Shown in pieces: positions 23,502 to 31,778 of a DNA stretch of 37,218 bases (its first letter is position 1; the number at the start of each line of letters is the position of its first letter). Under the pieces are notes generated by a model, which saw only the letters and a list, made by a program, of their open reading frames with translations, had not been told where the DNA came from and made no database searches. Source of the stretch: an uncultured Pelagibacteraceae bacterium (GTDB lineage: Bacteria > Pseudomonadota > Alphaproteobacteria > Pelagibacterales > Pelagibacteraceae); the NCBI GenBank assembly GCA_902611175.1, contig CACLYQ010000013.1, positions 1 to 37,218 of the forward strand, written 5' to 3'. A program made the position numbers and the translations under genes.

Positions 23502-26267
23502 TTAATGAAGCTCTCCCCAGTTATCACCTATATTTACATCTACCGATAATGGTATTGAAAATGAATGCAAATCACTATCTTTTACACTTGTCATAATATC
23601 TTTAATCTTTTTAGAAGCAGATTTAGTACCATTATCAATTACCTCAAAAATCAATTCATCGTGAATTTGAAGCAACATATTAAATTCATTTGTTTTTTTA
23701 GTATCAAGCTCATCATTGATTCTAATCATAGCAAGTCGCATTATTTCTGATGCAGATCCTTGGATAGGTGCATTTATAGCTGCCCTTTCTTGAAAATTTC
23801 TAACATTAAAATTTTTGTCATTGATTCCTGGAATATGAGTTTTTCGACCAAAAATATTTCTTACATATCCACTTTTTCTACAGAATTTAATTGTGTTATT
23901 CATATATTCTTTAATTTCTGGAAATTTAATAAAATATGAATTTAGAAATTCTTCGGCTTCATTGTTTGATACACCAATTTGTTTGGCCAAACCATATTGA
24001 GATATTCCATAAATAATTCCAAAATTAATAGCTTTCGCTTTTCTCCTCATATCAGCATCAATTTTTTTTATGTCTGCACCAAAAACCTGGCTAGCGGTTA
24101 ATGAGTGAATATCCTCATTATTTTTAAAAGCTTTTTTTAGTTCTTTTACATCAGCTAGATCAGCCAAAATTCTCATTTCGATCTGATTATAGTCTGCTGA
24201 AATAAGTTTTTTATTTTTTTCTGATATGAAGGCTTTACGAATATCTTTGCCCTCCTCAGTTTTAATAGGAATATTTTGTAAATTTGGATCACTAGATGCA
24301 AGTCTACCTGTTGTAGTTGCTGCTAACAGAAAAGATGTATGGACTCTTTTTGTATTAGGATTTAAATGCTCTGGCAAAGAATCTGAATATGTATTTTTCA
24401 ATTTACTAGATTGCCTCCATTCTAAAACCAATTTAGGAAATTCATTCCCTTTGTAAGCTAAATCCTCTAGAACTGCTGCACCAGTTGCAAAGCTCCCTTT
24501 TTTAGTCTTTTTTAGCGATGCAATTTTGAGATCATTATACATTATTTCACCTAACTGTTTAGTCGATGCAATATTAAATTTTTTTTTTGAAATTTTAAAA
24601 ATTTGTTTTTCTAAATCTTGAAGTTTTTTTTCAAACTTAATAGATAATTTTTTAAGAAAATTATTATCCAATTTTATGCCATTGATTTCCATTGATGCTA
24701 AAATTTTAATTAAAGGTTTTTCGAAAATTTCATAAATATTTAGTAATTTTTCTGATTTAAGCGATTTCAAAAATATTTTATATAAACGGTAAGTTATATC
24801 AGCATCTTCTGCTGCATAATCTTTTGCAATATTTAACTCTACTTGACTGAATTTAATTTCTTTTTTTCCAGATCCAACAAGATCTTTATATTTAATTGTT
24901 TTGTGACCAAGATGAATATCTGAAAGGGTATCCATGTTATGTCTATTTTTCCCAGCATCTAAAACGTATGACATCAACATTGTATCTTCCATGCTTTGAA
25001 TATCTATATCCCTTTTACGAAATATTATGTAATCGAATTTAATATTTTGCCCAATTTTTTTTAAACTTTTATCCTCTAAATATGGTTTTAAAATTCTCAA
25101 AACATCTTTTTCATTTAGATTATTTTTATCAATATGACCTGTTGGAATGTAACAAGCTTTACCTATTTTGCTAGAAATTGAGATACCAACTAAATTTGCC
25201 TGATGTGGGTCAAGAGAATCTGTTTCAGTATCAATAGAAAATTCACCAGCTTCTTCGGCTTCTTGCATCCAATCTTTTATTTCAGATAAATTTTTTATCA
25301 AAACATATTTATCTTTTGATATTTTAGATGTTTCTTTTTTGACTTCTATTTCATCACTAAATTTGGATTGACCATACGTCGAAATTGCCGAACTCAATAA
25401 CCTATTAAATTCCATTTCTCTCAAAAAATTGTATAACTTGTCTACGTCTACTTTTTTTAGAACAAAGTCAGTTAATTTGTCTTTCACCGGAACATCATTT
25501 TTTAATGTGACCAGTTTTTTACTTACCAGAGCCTTATCTTTATTTTCTAAAAGTGTTTCTCTTCTTTTATTCTGTTTTATTTTATTTGCGTTTTTGAGAA
25601 GGTTTTCTAAATTTCCATATTCCTTAATTAATTCTGCTGCTGTTTTTACACCAATACCTGGAACGCCAGGTACATTGTCTGTACTATCCCCTGCTAGTGA
25701 TTGAACATCAATTACTTTATCCGGACCAACCCCAAATTTATTGATTACATCGTCATTAGATATAAATTTATTCTTCATTGGATCGTATATACGAACCTTT
25801 TTTTTGAAAAGTTGCATTAAATCTTTGTCAGATGATACAATTGTAACCTTAGCACCTTCGTTTAATATTTGCTCTACATAGGTGGCTATCAAATCGTCAG
25901 CCTCGTAATTTAACATTTCTATAGAGGGTAAATTGAATGCTAATACTGACTTTCTAATATAATCGAATTGTGGAATTAGATCATCGGGAGCATCAGACCT
26001 ATTTCCTTTATAATCTGAATATATTTCGTTTCGAAAATTCTTTCTTGCAGAGTCAAAGATTACTGCAAAATGAGTTGGTTTTTCTAAATTTTCGCTAGAT
26101 TTAGAGTCCTCTAACAATTTAAACAGCATGTTACAAAATCCACTTACTGCTCCTACTGGTAAACCATCGCTTTTTCGTGTTAATGGTGGCAATGCATAAT
26201 AGGCTCTAAATATGTATCCGGACCCATCAATAAGATAGAAATGATCTGTTTTTTTAATTTTACCCAT
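23502..26267 (-). CDS. polA: DNA polymerase I
   Basis: A 921-residue full-length polymerase for Okazaki-fragment processing and repair. The 5'-3' exonuclease domain (about 1-300) starts LIDGSGYIFRAYYAL and has the VSSDKDLMQL and GDSTDNVPGVPGIGVKTA motifs. The 3'-5' proofreading domain keeps SIDTETDSLD with its metal-binding Asp and Glu, so it should be active. The polymerase domain has SADYNQIEMRILADL, the O-helix RRKAKAINFGIIYGISQYGLA and QIHDELIFEV. It is the first gene of the long minus-strand run and has its own good promoter. The ATG at 26267 is a good start: the conserved N-terminus begins within ten residues of it. Confidence 0.97.
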   Translation of the reverse strand: MGKIKKTDHFYLIDGSGYIFRAYYALPPLTRKSDGLPVGAVSGFCNMLFKLLEDSKSSENLEKPTHFAVIFDSARKNFRNEIYSDYKGNRSDAPDDLIPQFDYIRKSVLAFNLPSIEMLNYEADDLIATYVEQILNEGAKVTIVSSDKDLMQLFKKKVRIYDPMKNKFISNDDVINKFGVGPDKVIDVQSLAGDSTDNVPGVPGIGVKTAAELIKEYGNLENLLKNANKIKQNKRRETLLENKDKALVSKKLVTLKNDVPVKDKLTDFVLKKVDVDKLYNFLREMEFNRLLSSAISTYGQSKFSDEIEVKKETSKISKDKYVLIKNLSEIKDWMQEAEEAGEFSIDTETDSLDPHQANLVGISISSKIGKACYIPTGHIDKNNLNEKDVLRILKPYLEDKSLKKIGQNIKFDYIIFRKRDIDIQSMEDTMLMSYVLDAGKNRHNMDTLSDIHLGHKTIKYKDLVGSGKKEIKFSQVELNIAKDYAAEDADITYRLYKIFLKSLKSEKLLNIYEIFEKPLIKILASMEINGIKLDNNFLKKLSIKFEKKLQDLEKQIFKISKKKFNIASTKQLGEIMYNDLKIASLKKTKKGSFATGAAVLEDLAYKGNEFPKLVLEWRQSSKLKNTYSDSLPEHLNPNTKRVHTSFLLAATTTGRLASSDPNLQNIPIKTEEGKDIRKAFISEKNKKLISADYNQIEMRILADLADVKELKKAFKNNEDIHSLTASQVFGADIKKIDADMRRKAKAINFGIIYGISQYGLAKQIGVSNNEAEEFLNSYFIKFPEIKEYMNNTIKFCRKSGYVRNIFGRKTHIPGINDKNFNVRNFQERAAINAPIQGSASEIMRLAMIRINDELDTKKTNEFNMLLQIHDELIFEVIDNGTKSASKKIKDIMTSVKDSDLHSFSIPLSVDVNIGDNWGELH

Positions 26268-26292
26268 AATTTAATTTATAATAAATTGACGT

Positions 26293-26321
26293 ATTATAGT
26301 AAGAATAAAACATCCTGTTAA
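26293..26321 (-). promoter_or_regulatory. Sigma-70 promoter of polA
   Basis: On the minus strand TTAACA (26316-26321), a 17-base spacer and TATAAT (26293-26298) match the consensus at 5/6 and 6/6 positions. Transcription would start near 26286, giving a leader of about 19 nt to the polA ATG. It is the best promoter match I found in the window. Confidence 0.6.
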
Positions 26322-26367
26322 TAAATATTAGTGGATTAAACTTTATTAAAATAGTAATTTAAAGCTA

Positions 26368-26919
26368 ATGGAATTAGTAAATTCAATTTCTAATAATAAA
26401 ATAATTAAAATCATAATATTTGCATTAATAGGTTCTATTTTATTGACAATATCTGCAAAAATTAAAATACCTTTTTATCCAGTTCCTATGACTATGCAAA
26501 CATTTATAGTTTTGTTTTTAGGAATTTCCTTTGGATATAAAGTCGGGGTACTTTCGGTAGTTTTTTATTTGATAGAAGGAATTATGGGATTACCAGTATT
26601 TTCTAACTCACCAGAGAAAGGAATAGGATTAGCTTATTTTGTTGGTCCCACAATGGGATATTTAATAGGTTTTATATTTGCATGTATGATAGCAGGCATA
26701 TTTACATACGATAAAAACCATATATTAAATTTTTTAAAAATTATAATAGCAACATCAGTAATATATATTTTGGGTATTTTGTGGCTTGGAAATTTAATCG
26801 GTTGGAATAAACCAATATTAGAATTTGGTGTTTACCCATTTCTTTATGCTGAATTATTTAAGATATTATTACTAACAGCTTTAGTTAATAAAATTATTAA
26901 ACTTAGAAAATATATTTAG
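26368..26919 (+). CDS. bioY: Biotin transporter BioY
   Basis: A 183-residue membrane protein with about six transmembrane segments and the BioY hallmarks: AKIKIPFYPVPMTMQTFIVLFLG near the N-terminus, YLIEGIMGLPVF, and the GPTMGYLIGF motif around residue 95. BioY is the substrate-binding S component of biotin ECF transporters and can work alone in some bacteria. No energising EcfA/EcfT genes are nearby. It fits a biotin-requiring, streamlined marine cell, but biotin genes are not visible here. I see no BioR-type operator (TTATMKATAA) in the upstream spacer. It stands alone on its strand and is convergent with the response-regulator gene, with two bases between stops. Confidence 0.92.
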   Translation: MELVNSISNNKIIKIIIFALIGSILLTISAKIKIPFYPVPMTMQTFIVLFLGISFGYKVGVLSVVFYLIEGIMGLPVFSNSPEKGIGLAYFVGPTMGYLIGFIFACMIAGIFTYDKNHILNFLKIIIATSVIYILGILWLGNLIGWNKPILEFGVYPFLYAELFKILLLTALVNKIIKLRKYI

Positions 26920-26921
26920 AA

Positions 26922-27485
26922 TTACCTTGGAGATCTTTTTGATAGAATTCTTTGAAGTGTTCTTCGATGCATTTTAAGTCTTCTTGCAGTCTCAGATACA
27001 TTTCTGTTACATAATTCAAAAACTCTGTGAATATGTTCCCATTTAACTCTATCAGCGGACATTGGATTTTCTGGTGGAGCAGCTTTTTTATTTGGATCAG
27101 CTAAAAGTGCTTTTTCTACGTCATCTGCATCTGCTGGTTTAGCTAAATAGTCTATTGCACCTTCTTTGATGGCTGCTACTGCAGTTGGTATATTTCCATA
27201 GCCAGTAAGCATCACTATTCTGCTCTCTGAGTTATTTTTCTGGATTTCTTTTACAACTTCTAGTCCGTTTCCATCGTTTAGTCTCAAATCAACAACTGCA
27301 AAAGCAGGTTTTTTTGATTTCACAGACTCTATTCCAATTTTTACACCCTCTGCTTGTGAAACAGAAAAGCCCTTTTTTTCCATTGCTCGAGCTAGTCTTT
27401 CTCTAAAAGGGTTATCATCATCTACTATAAGTAGAGATTTATCCTTAAATTCTGTTATTTTTTTTAATACTTCTGCTTCTGGCAT
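26922..27485 (-). CDS. regA: Redox-type response regulator, RegA/PrrA/ActR family
   Basis: A 187-residue two-domain regulator. The receiver has SLLIVDDDNPFRERLARAM (acidic pocket about 22-24), phospho-acceptor Asp 66 in VVDLRLNDGNGLEV, and the MLTGYGNIPTAVAAIKEGAIDYLAKPAD block. A Pro-rich linker (about 134-141) leads to a Fis-type helix-turn-helix: NVSETARRLKMHRRTLQRIL. In Rhodobacter and rhizobia this family, paired with the sensor RegB/ActS, controls respiration, photosynthesis and nitrogen or carbon fixation by redox state. No sensor gene is adjacent here. A weak TTGAAA-N18-TATAAG pair lies immediately upstream on the minus strand and would give an almost leaderless transcript. Confidence 0.92.
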   Translation of the reverse strand: MPEAEVLKKITEFKDKSLLIVDDDNPFRERLARAMEKKGFSVSQAEGVKIGIESVKSKKPAFAVVDLRLNDGNGLEVVKEIQKNNSESRIVMLTGYGNIPTAVAAIKEGAIDYLAKPADADDVEKALLADPNKKAAPPENPMSADRVKWEHIHRVFELCNRNVSETARRLKMHRRTLQRILSKRSPR

Positions 27486-27573
27486 AGACCTTATATGGAA
27501 ACATTCTAAATTATTTCAAGGGTACATTTTACTTTACATTGGCTCATTTTCTGCATAAATGCTCGTTTTATAT

Positions 27574-27605
27574 AAACTTGCATAGCAGTTATGCCGGTTT
27601 TTTTT
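27574..27605 (+). terminator. Attenuator-like hairpin in the leader of the polyamine operon
   Basis: AAAC (27574-27577) and GTTT (27597-27600) flank an inner stem GCATA (27580-27584) / TATGC (27590-27594) with loop GCAGT; one T-G wobble and one mismatch join the two stems. It overlaps a run of eight T's (27598-27605), the form of an intrinsic terminator. It sits 25 bases before the decarboxylase ATG, on the coding strand of that gene and with no gene upstream to end, so an attenuator is the natural reading. Alphaproteobacterial ornithine decarboxylase genes have a described leader motif (Rfam 'speF'); I cannot confirm a match by eye. Confidence 0.5.
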
Positions 27606-27629
27606 GTTAAATTTTTTTTGGAGCTTTAA

Positions 27630-28808
27630 ATGCAAAAATTTAAATCAGTTGATAAATTGGTAAACCAACTGAAACCAACAGAACCTGTTTATTGTATTAG
27701 AAGAGATTCTATAAATATAGCTTCTAAATTTTTTCAGAATAAATTTCCTGGTAAAATCCTATATGCAGTTAAAACTAACCCGCATCCATTAGTATTAAAA
27801 ACTATCGTGGAAAGCGGAATTAATGATTTTGATATCGCTTCAATTAAAGAAGTTGAGGCAATTAGAAGTGTTAGCCCAGATGCAAAATGCTCCTACATGC
27901 ATACTGTAAAAAGCAAGGAAAGTATAAACGAAGCATATTTCAATTATAATATTAAGACTTTTTCAATAGATACAAAAGATGAATTAATAAAAATTCTTAA
28001 TAGTACTAATCAAGCTAAGGATTTAGAATTATTTGTGAGAGTTGCAGTTTCTAATGAACACGCAGAAATAGATTTATCTAAAAAATTTGGCGCACAAACT
28101 TCTGAAGCAATAGGGCTTTATAGATTAACAAAACAGTATGCAAAAAAAATAGGATTAAGTTTTCATGTGGGTTCGCAATGTATGCATCCAATATCCTATT
28201 CAAAAGGGATTAATGAAATTAAATATATAATAAAAAAAACAAAAATAGTTCCAGATGTTATAAATATAGGCGGAGGATTTCCGACAATCTATCCTGACTT
28301 AGTTCCTCAATCATTAGACTCTTATTTTGAGGAAATAAAAAATTCATTAAATAAATTAAAATTAGAAAAAAAACCAGAAATTATATGTGAGCCAGGTCGA
28401 GCAATTGTTGCAGAAAGTGGTTCGACAATTGTGAGAGTAAACTTAAGAAAAAAACAAAAGCTATATATTAATGATGGAACATATGGAACTTTATTTGATG
28501 CGGGTGTGCCTAATATAGTTTATCCATCAAGGATAATTACAAGTGGAAGAATTATATCAAAAAAATTGACTTCATTTGATTTTTATGGACCAACATGTGA
28601 TAGCATGGATTATATGAAGGGACCTTTTATTCTACCTAATAATATTAAAGAAGGTGATTACATTGAATTAGGTCAATTAGGAGCATACGGATTGACATTT
28701 AGAACTCAATTTAATGGATATTATTCTGATAGTATTTACGAAGTTTGTGATGATCCAATAATGACGATGTATGACAAAGAAACAAATAAAGAGTTTCTTG
28801 TTGCATAA
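27630..28808 (+). CDS. Fold-III PLP-dependent decarboxylase, probably ornithine decarboxylase
   Basis: A 392-residue enzyme of the alanine-racemase/DapDC fold. PLP Lys 48 is in LYAVKTNPHP; HVGSQ (179-183), GGGFP (214-218) and EPGRAIVAE (254-262) bind the cofactor; Cys 323-Asp 324 in GPTCDSMD and GAYG near the C-terminus complete the active site. The CD pair and the length favour ornithine (or lysine/ornithine) decarboxylase over diaminopimelate or arginine decarboxylase; Asp 290 in YGTLFDAG may be the substrate-recognition Asp. It would supply putrescine. GGAG at 27620-27623 is its ribosome site. It heads a four-gene operon and shares TAATG with the next gene. An arginine decarboxylase function would explain the downstream agmatine genes and cannot be excluded. 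Confidence 0.88.
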   Translation: MQKFKSVDKLVNQLKPTEPVYCIRRDSINIASKFFQNKFPGKILYAVKTNPHPLVLKTIVESGINDFDIASIKEVEAIRSVSPDAKCSYMHTVKSKESINEAYFNYNIKTFSIDTKDELIKILNSTNQAKDLELFVRVAVSNEHAEIDLSKKFGAQTSEAIGLYRLTKQYAKKIGLSFHVGSQCMHPISYSKGINEIKYIIKKTKIVPDVINIGGGFPTIYPDLVPQSLDSYFEEIKNSLNKLKLEKKPEIICEPGRAIVAESGSTIVRVNLRKKQKLYINDGTYGTLFDAGVPNIVYPSRIITSGRIISKKLTSFDFYGPTCDSMDYMKGPFILPNNIKEGDYIELGQLGAYGLTFRTQFNGYYSDSIYEVCDDPIMTMYDKETNKEFLVA

Positions 28809-29848
28809 TGTCAGATACAAAAAATCTTAATCATAACAGAAAAAAAGACTTTTTAAGTAAAGAGGTTGAACATATTGATATTACATCTTTTGACTCTAGA
28901 AAAATTATATCTTCTATGGAAAAAATGTCTTTTGTTTCAAGAGAAACTGCTAATGCATCCAAGATATATAATGAAATGCTTAAAGATAAAGATTGCACAA
29001 TATTCTTAACTCTTGCAGGGTCTACTTCTGCCGCTGGATGTATGCATATTTATAGAGATATGGTTAAATACAACATGGTAGATGCAATTGTAGCAACTGG
29101 AGCATCTATAATAGATATGGATTTTTTTGAAGCGCTTGGATTTAAACATTACCAAGGATCACAATATCAAAATGATAATGAACTTAGAGACAATTATATA
29201 GATAGGATTTATGATACTTACATCGATGAAGAGGAGCTCCAGGTTTGTGATAAAACAATAGGAGAAATAGCAGACAAACTTGAGCCGAAGTCTTACACAT
29301 CGAGAGAATTTATTAAAGAGATTGGCAAGTATCTAAAAACTAATTCTAAAAAGAAAGGTTCTTTAATTGAAACAGCTTTTGATAACGATGTACCTATATT
29401 CTGTCCTGCATTTACAGACTCAAGTGCAGGTTTTGGATTAGTCATGCATCAAGAGAGAAATCCAAAAAATCATATTACAATAGACTCAATTAGAGAATTT
29501 AGAGAATTAACAGAGATTAAAATTAAATCTAAAGGTTCGGGATTATTTATGATTGGTGGTGGAGTTCCTAAAAACTTTATACAAGACACGGTAATTTGTG
29601 CTGAACTTTTGGGAAAAAATGTAGATATGCACAAATATGCAATACAAATTACTGTTGCTGACTCAAGAGATGGGGCTTGCAGTAGTTCAACATTAAAAGA
29701 AGCAAGTTCATGGGGTAAGGTTGATACTACCAAAGAACAAATGGTATTTGCTGAAGCTACTAGTGTTTTACCATTAATAGCAAGTGACGCCTTTCATACT
29801 GGAGAGTGGAAAAATAGAGACAGAAAAAACTTTTCCAAAATATTTTGA
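28808..29848 (+). CDS. Deoxyhypusine synthase-like protein, possible homospermidine synthase
   Basis: A 346-residue NAD-dependent aminobutyl-transferase-like enzyme of the deoxyhypusine synthase (DS) family. Recognisable are FLTLAGSTSAAGCMHIYRDMV (65-85), VDAIVATGASIIDMDFFEALG (91-111), CPAFTDSSAGFG (199-210), the NAD-site glycines of MIGGGVPKNFI (248-258), and the catalytic-type Lys 304 in ASSWGKVD, the position that carries the aminobutyl group in the eukaryotic enzyme. Bacteria lack eIF5A, so the true acceptor is probably a polyamine such as putrescine, giving homospermidine; plant homospermidine synthases arose from this same family. Placement between a decarboxylase and agmatine enzymes supports a polyamine role. 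Reaction and acceptor are inferred. Confidence 0.85.
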   Translation: MSDTKNLNHNRKKDFLSKEVEHIDITSFDSRKIISSMEKMSFVSRETANASKIYNEMLKDKDCTIFLTLAGSTSAAGCMHIYRDMVKYNMVDAIVATGASIIDMDFFEALGFKHYQGSQYQNDNELRDNYIDRIYDTYIDEEELQVCDKTIGEIADKLEPKSYTSREFIKEIGKYLKTNSKKKGSLIETAFDNDVPIFCPAFTDSSAGFGLVMHQERNPKNHITIDSIREFRELTEIKIKSKGSGLFMIGGGVPKNFIQDTVICAELLGKNVDMHKYAIQITVADSRDGACSSSTLKEASSWGKVDTTKEQMVFAEATSVLPLIASDAFHTGEWKNRDRKNFSKIF

Positions 29849-29851
29849 TTG

Positions 29852-30733
29852 ATGATCAAAAAAGTAAAAATTGGAATTATTCAAAGTAAAATTTCAGATA
29901 ATACTCAAAAAAATATAAATTCAGCTATTAAAAATATAAAAAAAGCAGCATCAAAAAAAGCTAAAATAATTTGTGTACCAGAACTATTTTTATCAAATTA
30001 TTTTTGTCAAACAGAAAGTCATTCCAACTTTAAACTAGCGGAAAAAATACCCGGCAGAACTACAAAAATATTTTGTGAATTAGCCAAAGATTTACAAACA
30101 GTATTAATGATTTCATTATTTGAAAAAAAAACACATGGCTTCTATCATAATACTAGTATCGTTATTAGCGAGAAAGGTAAAATTTTATCAAAATATAGAA
30201 AAATGCATATACCAGATGATCCTGGTTATTATGAAAAATTTTATTTTACTCCTGGAGATTTAGGTTTTAAATCTGTTAAAACAAAATTTGGTAAAATTGG
30301 ACCTTTAATTTGTTGGGATCAATGGTTTCCAGAAGCTGCAAGATTGACTGCACTTAAAGGTGCACAAATAATTTTTTACCCTACTGCTATTGGATGGCAT
30401 CCTAAAGAGAAAAAAAAATTTGGAAAATCTCAACTAGATTCTTGGATAACAATGCAAAAATCTCACGCAATCGCAAATGGTACTTATGTGGTTGCTATAA
30501 ATAGAGTTGGAACAGAAAAAAAAGGTAAGAAGAAAATAGAATTCTGGGGAAACTCAATGATCATAGATCCTAGCGGGCAAATAATTGGAAAACTTGGGAA
30601 TAAAAAAGAAGAAATTTTAATTCGTGAAATAAACTATAAAAAAATTGATTCAGCCAGAGAGCATTGGCCTTTTTTAAGAGATAGAAGAATCGATTTTTAT
30701 AAAGGCATACTAAAAAATCCTGCAGATGAATGA
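29852..30733 (+). CDS. aguB: N-carbamoylputrescine amidohydrolase
   Basis: A 293-residue nitrilase-superfamily hydrolase converting N-carbamoylputrescine to putrescine, CO2 and ammonia. The catalytic triad is visible as Glu in CVPELFLSNYFCQ, Lys in KYRKMHIPDDPGYYEKFYF and Cys in PLICWDQWFPEAAR; the DDPGYYEKFYFTPGD stretch is characteristic of AguB among nitrilases. ATG 29852 is preferred over the TTG just before it. It begins three bases after the stop of the DHS-like gene and overlaps aguA by 8 bases. Paired with the downstream deiminase it completes the agmatine-to-putrescine route. Confidence 0.94.
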   Translation: MIKKVKIGIIQSKISDNTQKNINSAIKNIKKAASKKAKIICVPELFLSNYFCQTESHSNFKLAEKIPGRTTKIFCELAKDLQTVLMISLFEKKTHGFYHNTSIVISEKGKILSKYRKMHIPDDPGYYEKFYFTPGDLGFKSVKTKFGKIGPLICWDQWFPEAARLTALKGAQIIFYPTAIGWHPKEKKKFGKSQLDSWITMQKSHAIANGTYVVAINRVGTEKKGKKKIEFWGNSMIIDPSGQIIGKLGNKKEEILIREINYKKIDSAREHWPFLRDRRIDFYKGILKNPADE

Positions 30734-31778
30734 AAACTTTAATGGATTTAGAATGCCGGCTGAATGGGAGCCTCAAAATTCAGTTTGGATTGCTTGGCCT
30801 TATAATAAAAACGATTGGCCTGGATTATATCAATTTATTCCTGAAGTAATTTTAAAGATTATTAAAAAAATTTCAAAAAATCAAAAAATTAACTTAATCG
30901 TTAGCAAAAATATAAAAAATATAAAAAAATTAATAAAACTTAATAAAATTAAAAATATCAACTTCCACTATATTAAAACTGATAGAATATGGTTAAGAGA
31001 TTCTGGACCCATCTTTATAACAAATAAAGTCGAAAAGAAAAAAGTAATACTAAATTTTGGTTTTAACGGATGGTCAAAGTATAAAAATTATAAAAATGAC
31101 AATAAAATCAATAATAGTATTAGTAAAATTGCTAATTTTAAAAAGATTGATCCAATAATCAAAAAAAAAGGCAGAATTAGAAAAATAATCATGGAAGGAG
31201 GGGCATTTGATATAAATGGCTCAGGTACAATTTTATTAACCGAAGAATGTTTGTTAAGCAAAATTCAAGAAAGAAATAAAAATTTTAAAAAAAAAGACTA
31301 CGAAAAAATGTTTAATAAATACTTAAATATAAAAAACTTTATATGGCTTAAAAAAGGAATTGCAGGCGATGATACACATGGACATGTTGATGACATATCA
31401 AGATTTGTTTCAAGAAATACAATTATGACTGCAGTTGAAAAAAATAAAAAAGATATAAATTACAAAAACTTAAATAAAAATTTAAATATATTGAAAGAAA
31501 GTAAATGTGAGAAAGGAAAGAAATTCAAAATTATAAAAGTTCCTATGCCTTCACCAATTTATATTGAGAATACAAGAGTTCCTGCAAGTTATATGAATTT
31601 TTATATTTGTAATAAAAAAATAATTCTTCCAATATTCAAAGTAAAAGAAGACAATATTGCAATTAAAATTTTCAAAAATTACTTTAGAAATAGAAAAATC
31701 GAAACAGTTGACTGTAGCAAATTGATATGGGGATTTGGTGCAATACATTGCATGACCCAACAAGAACCTAAAATTTAG
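30726..31778 (+). CDS. aguA: Agmatine deiminase
   Basis: A 350-residue enzyme of the guanidino-group-modifying superfamily, hydrolysing agmatine to N-carbamoylputrescine and ammonia. Motifs are FRMPAEWEPQNSVWIAWP at the N-terminus, DRIWLRDSGPIFI, MEGGAFDINGSGT, GDDTHGHVDDISRFV, and the catalytic Cys in WGFGAIHCMTQQEP near the C-terminus. The central part (about 125-200) is unusually Lys/Asn/Ile-rich. Its ATG overlaps the aguB stop region. Agmatine would have to come from import or from an arginine decarboxylase not present as a separate gene here. The stop is adjacent to that of the convergent transporter gene. Confidence 0.95.
   Translation: MNENFNGFRMPAEWEPQNSVWIAWPYNKNDWPGLYQFIPEVILKIIKKISKNQKINLIVSKNIKNIKKLIKLNKIKNINFHYIKTDRIWLRDSGPIFITNKVEKKKVILNFGFNGWSKYKNYKNDNKINNSISKIANFKKIDPIIKKKGRIRKIIMEGGAFDINGSGTILLTEECLLSKIQERNKNFKKKDYEKMFNKYLNIKNFIWLKKGIAGDDTHGHVDDISRFVSRNTIMTAVEKNKKDINYKNLNKNLNILKESKCEKGKKFKIIKVPMPSPIYIENTRVPASYMNFYICNKKIILPIFKVKEDNIAIKIFKNYFRNRKIETVDCSKLIWGFGAIHCMTQQEPKI

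Noticed and set aside
26268-26367. BioR operator upstream of bioY
   Set aside because: The closest stretch, TTATAGTAA, lacks the second half of the TTATMKATAA palindrome.
28808-29848. Reading the DHS-like gene as a true deoxyhypusine synthase with an eIF5A partner
   Set aside because: No eIF5A-like gene is present and the host is clearly bacterial; a polyamine acceptor is more reasonable.
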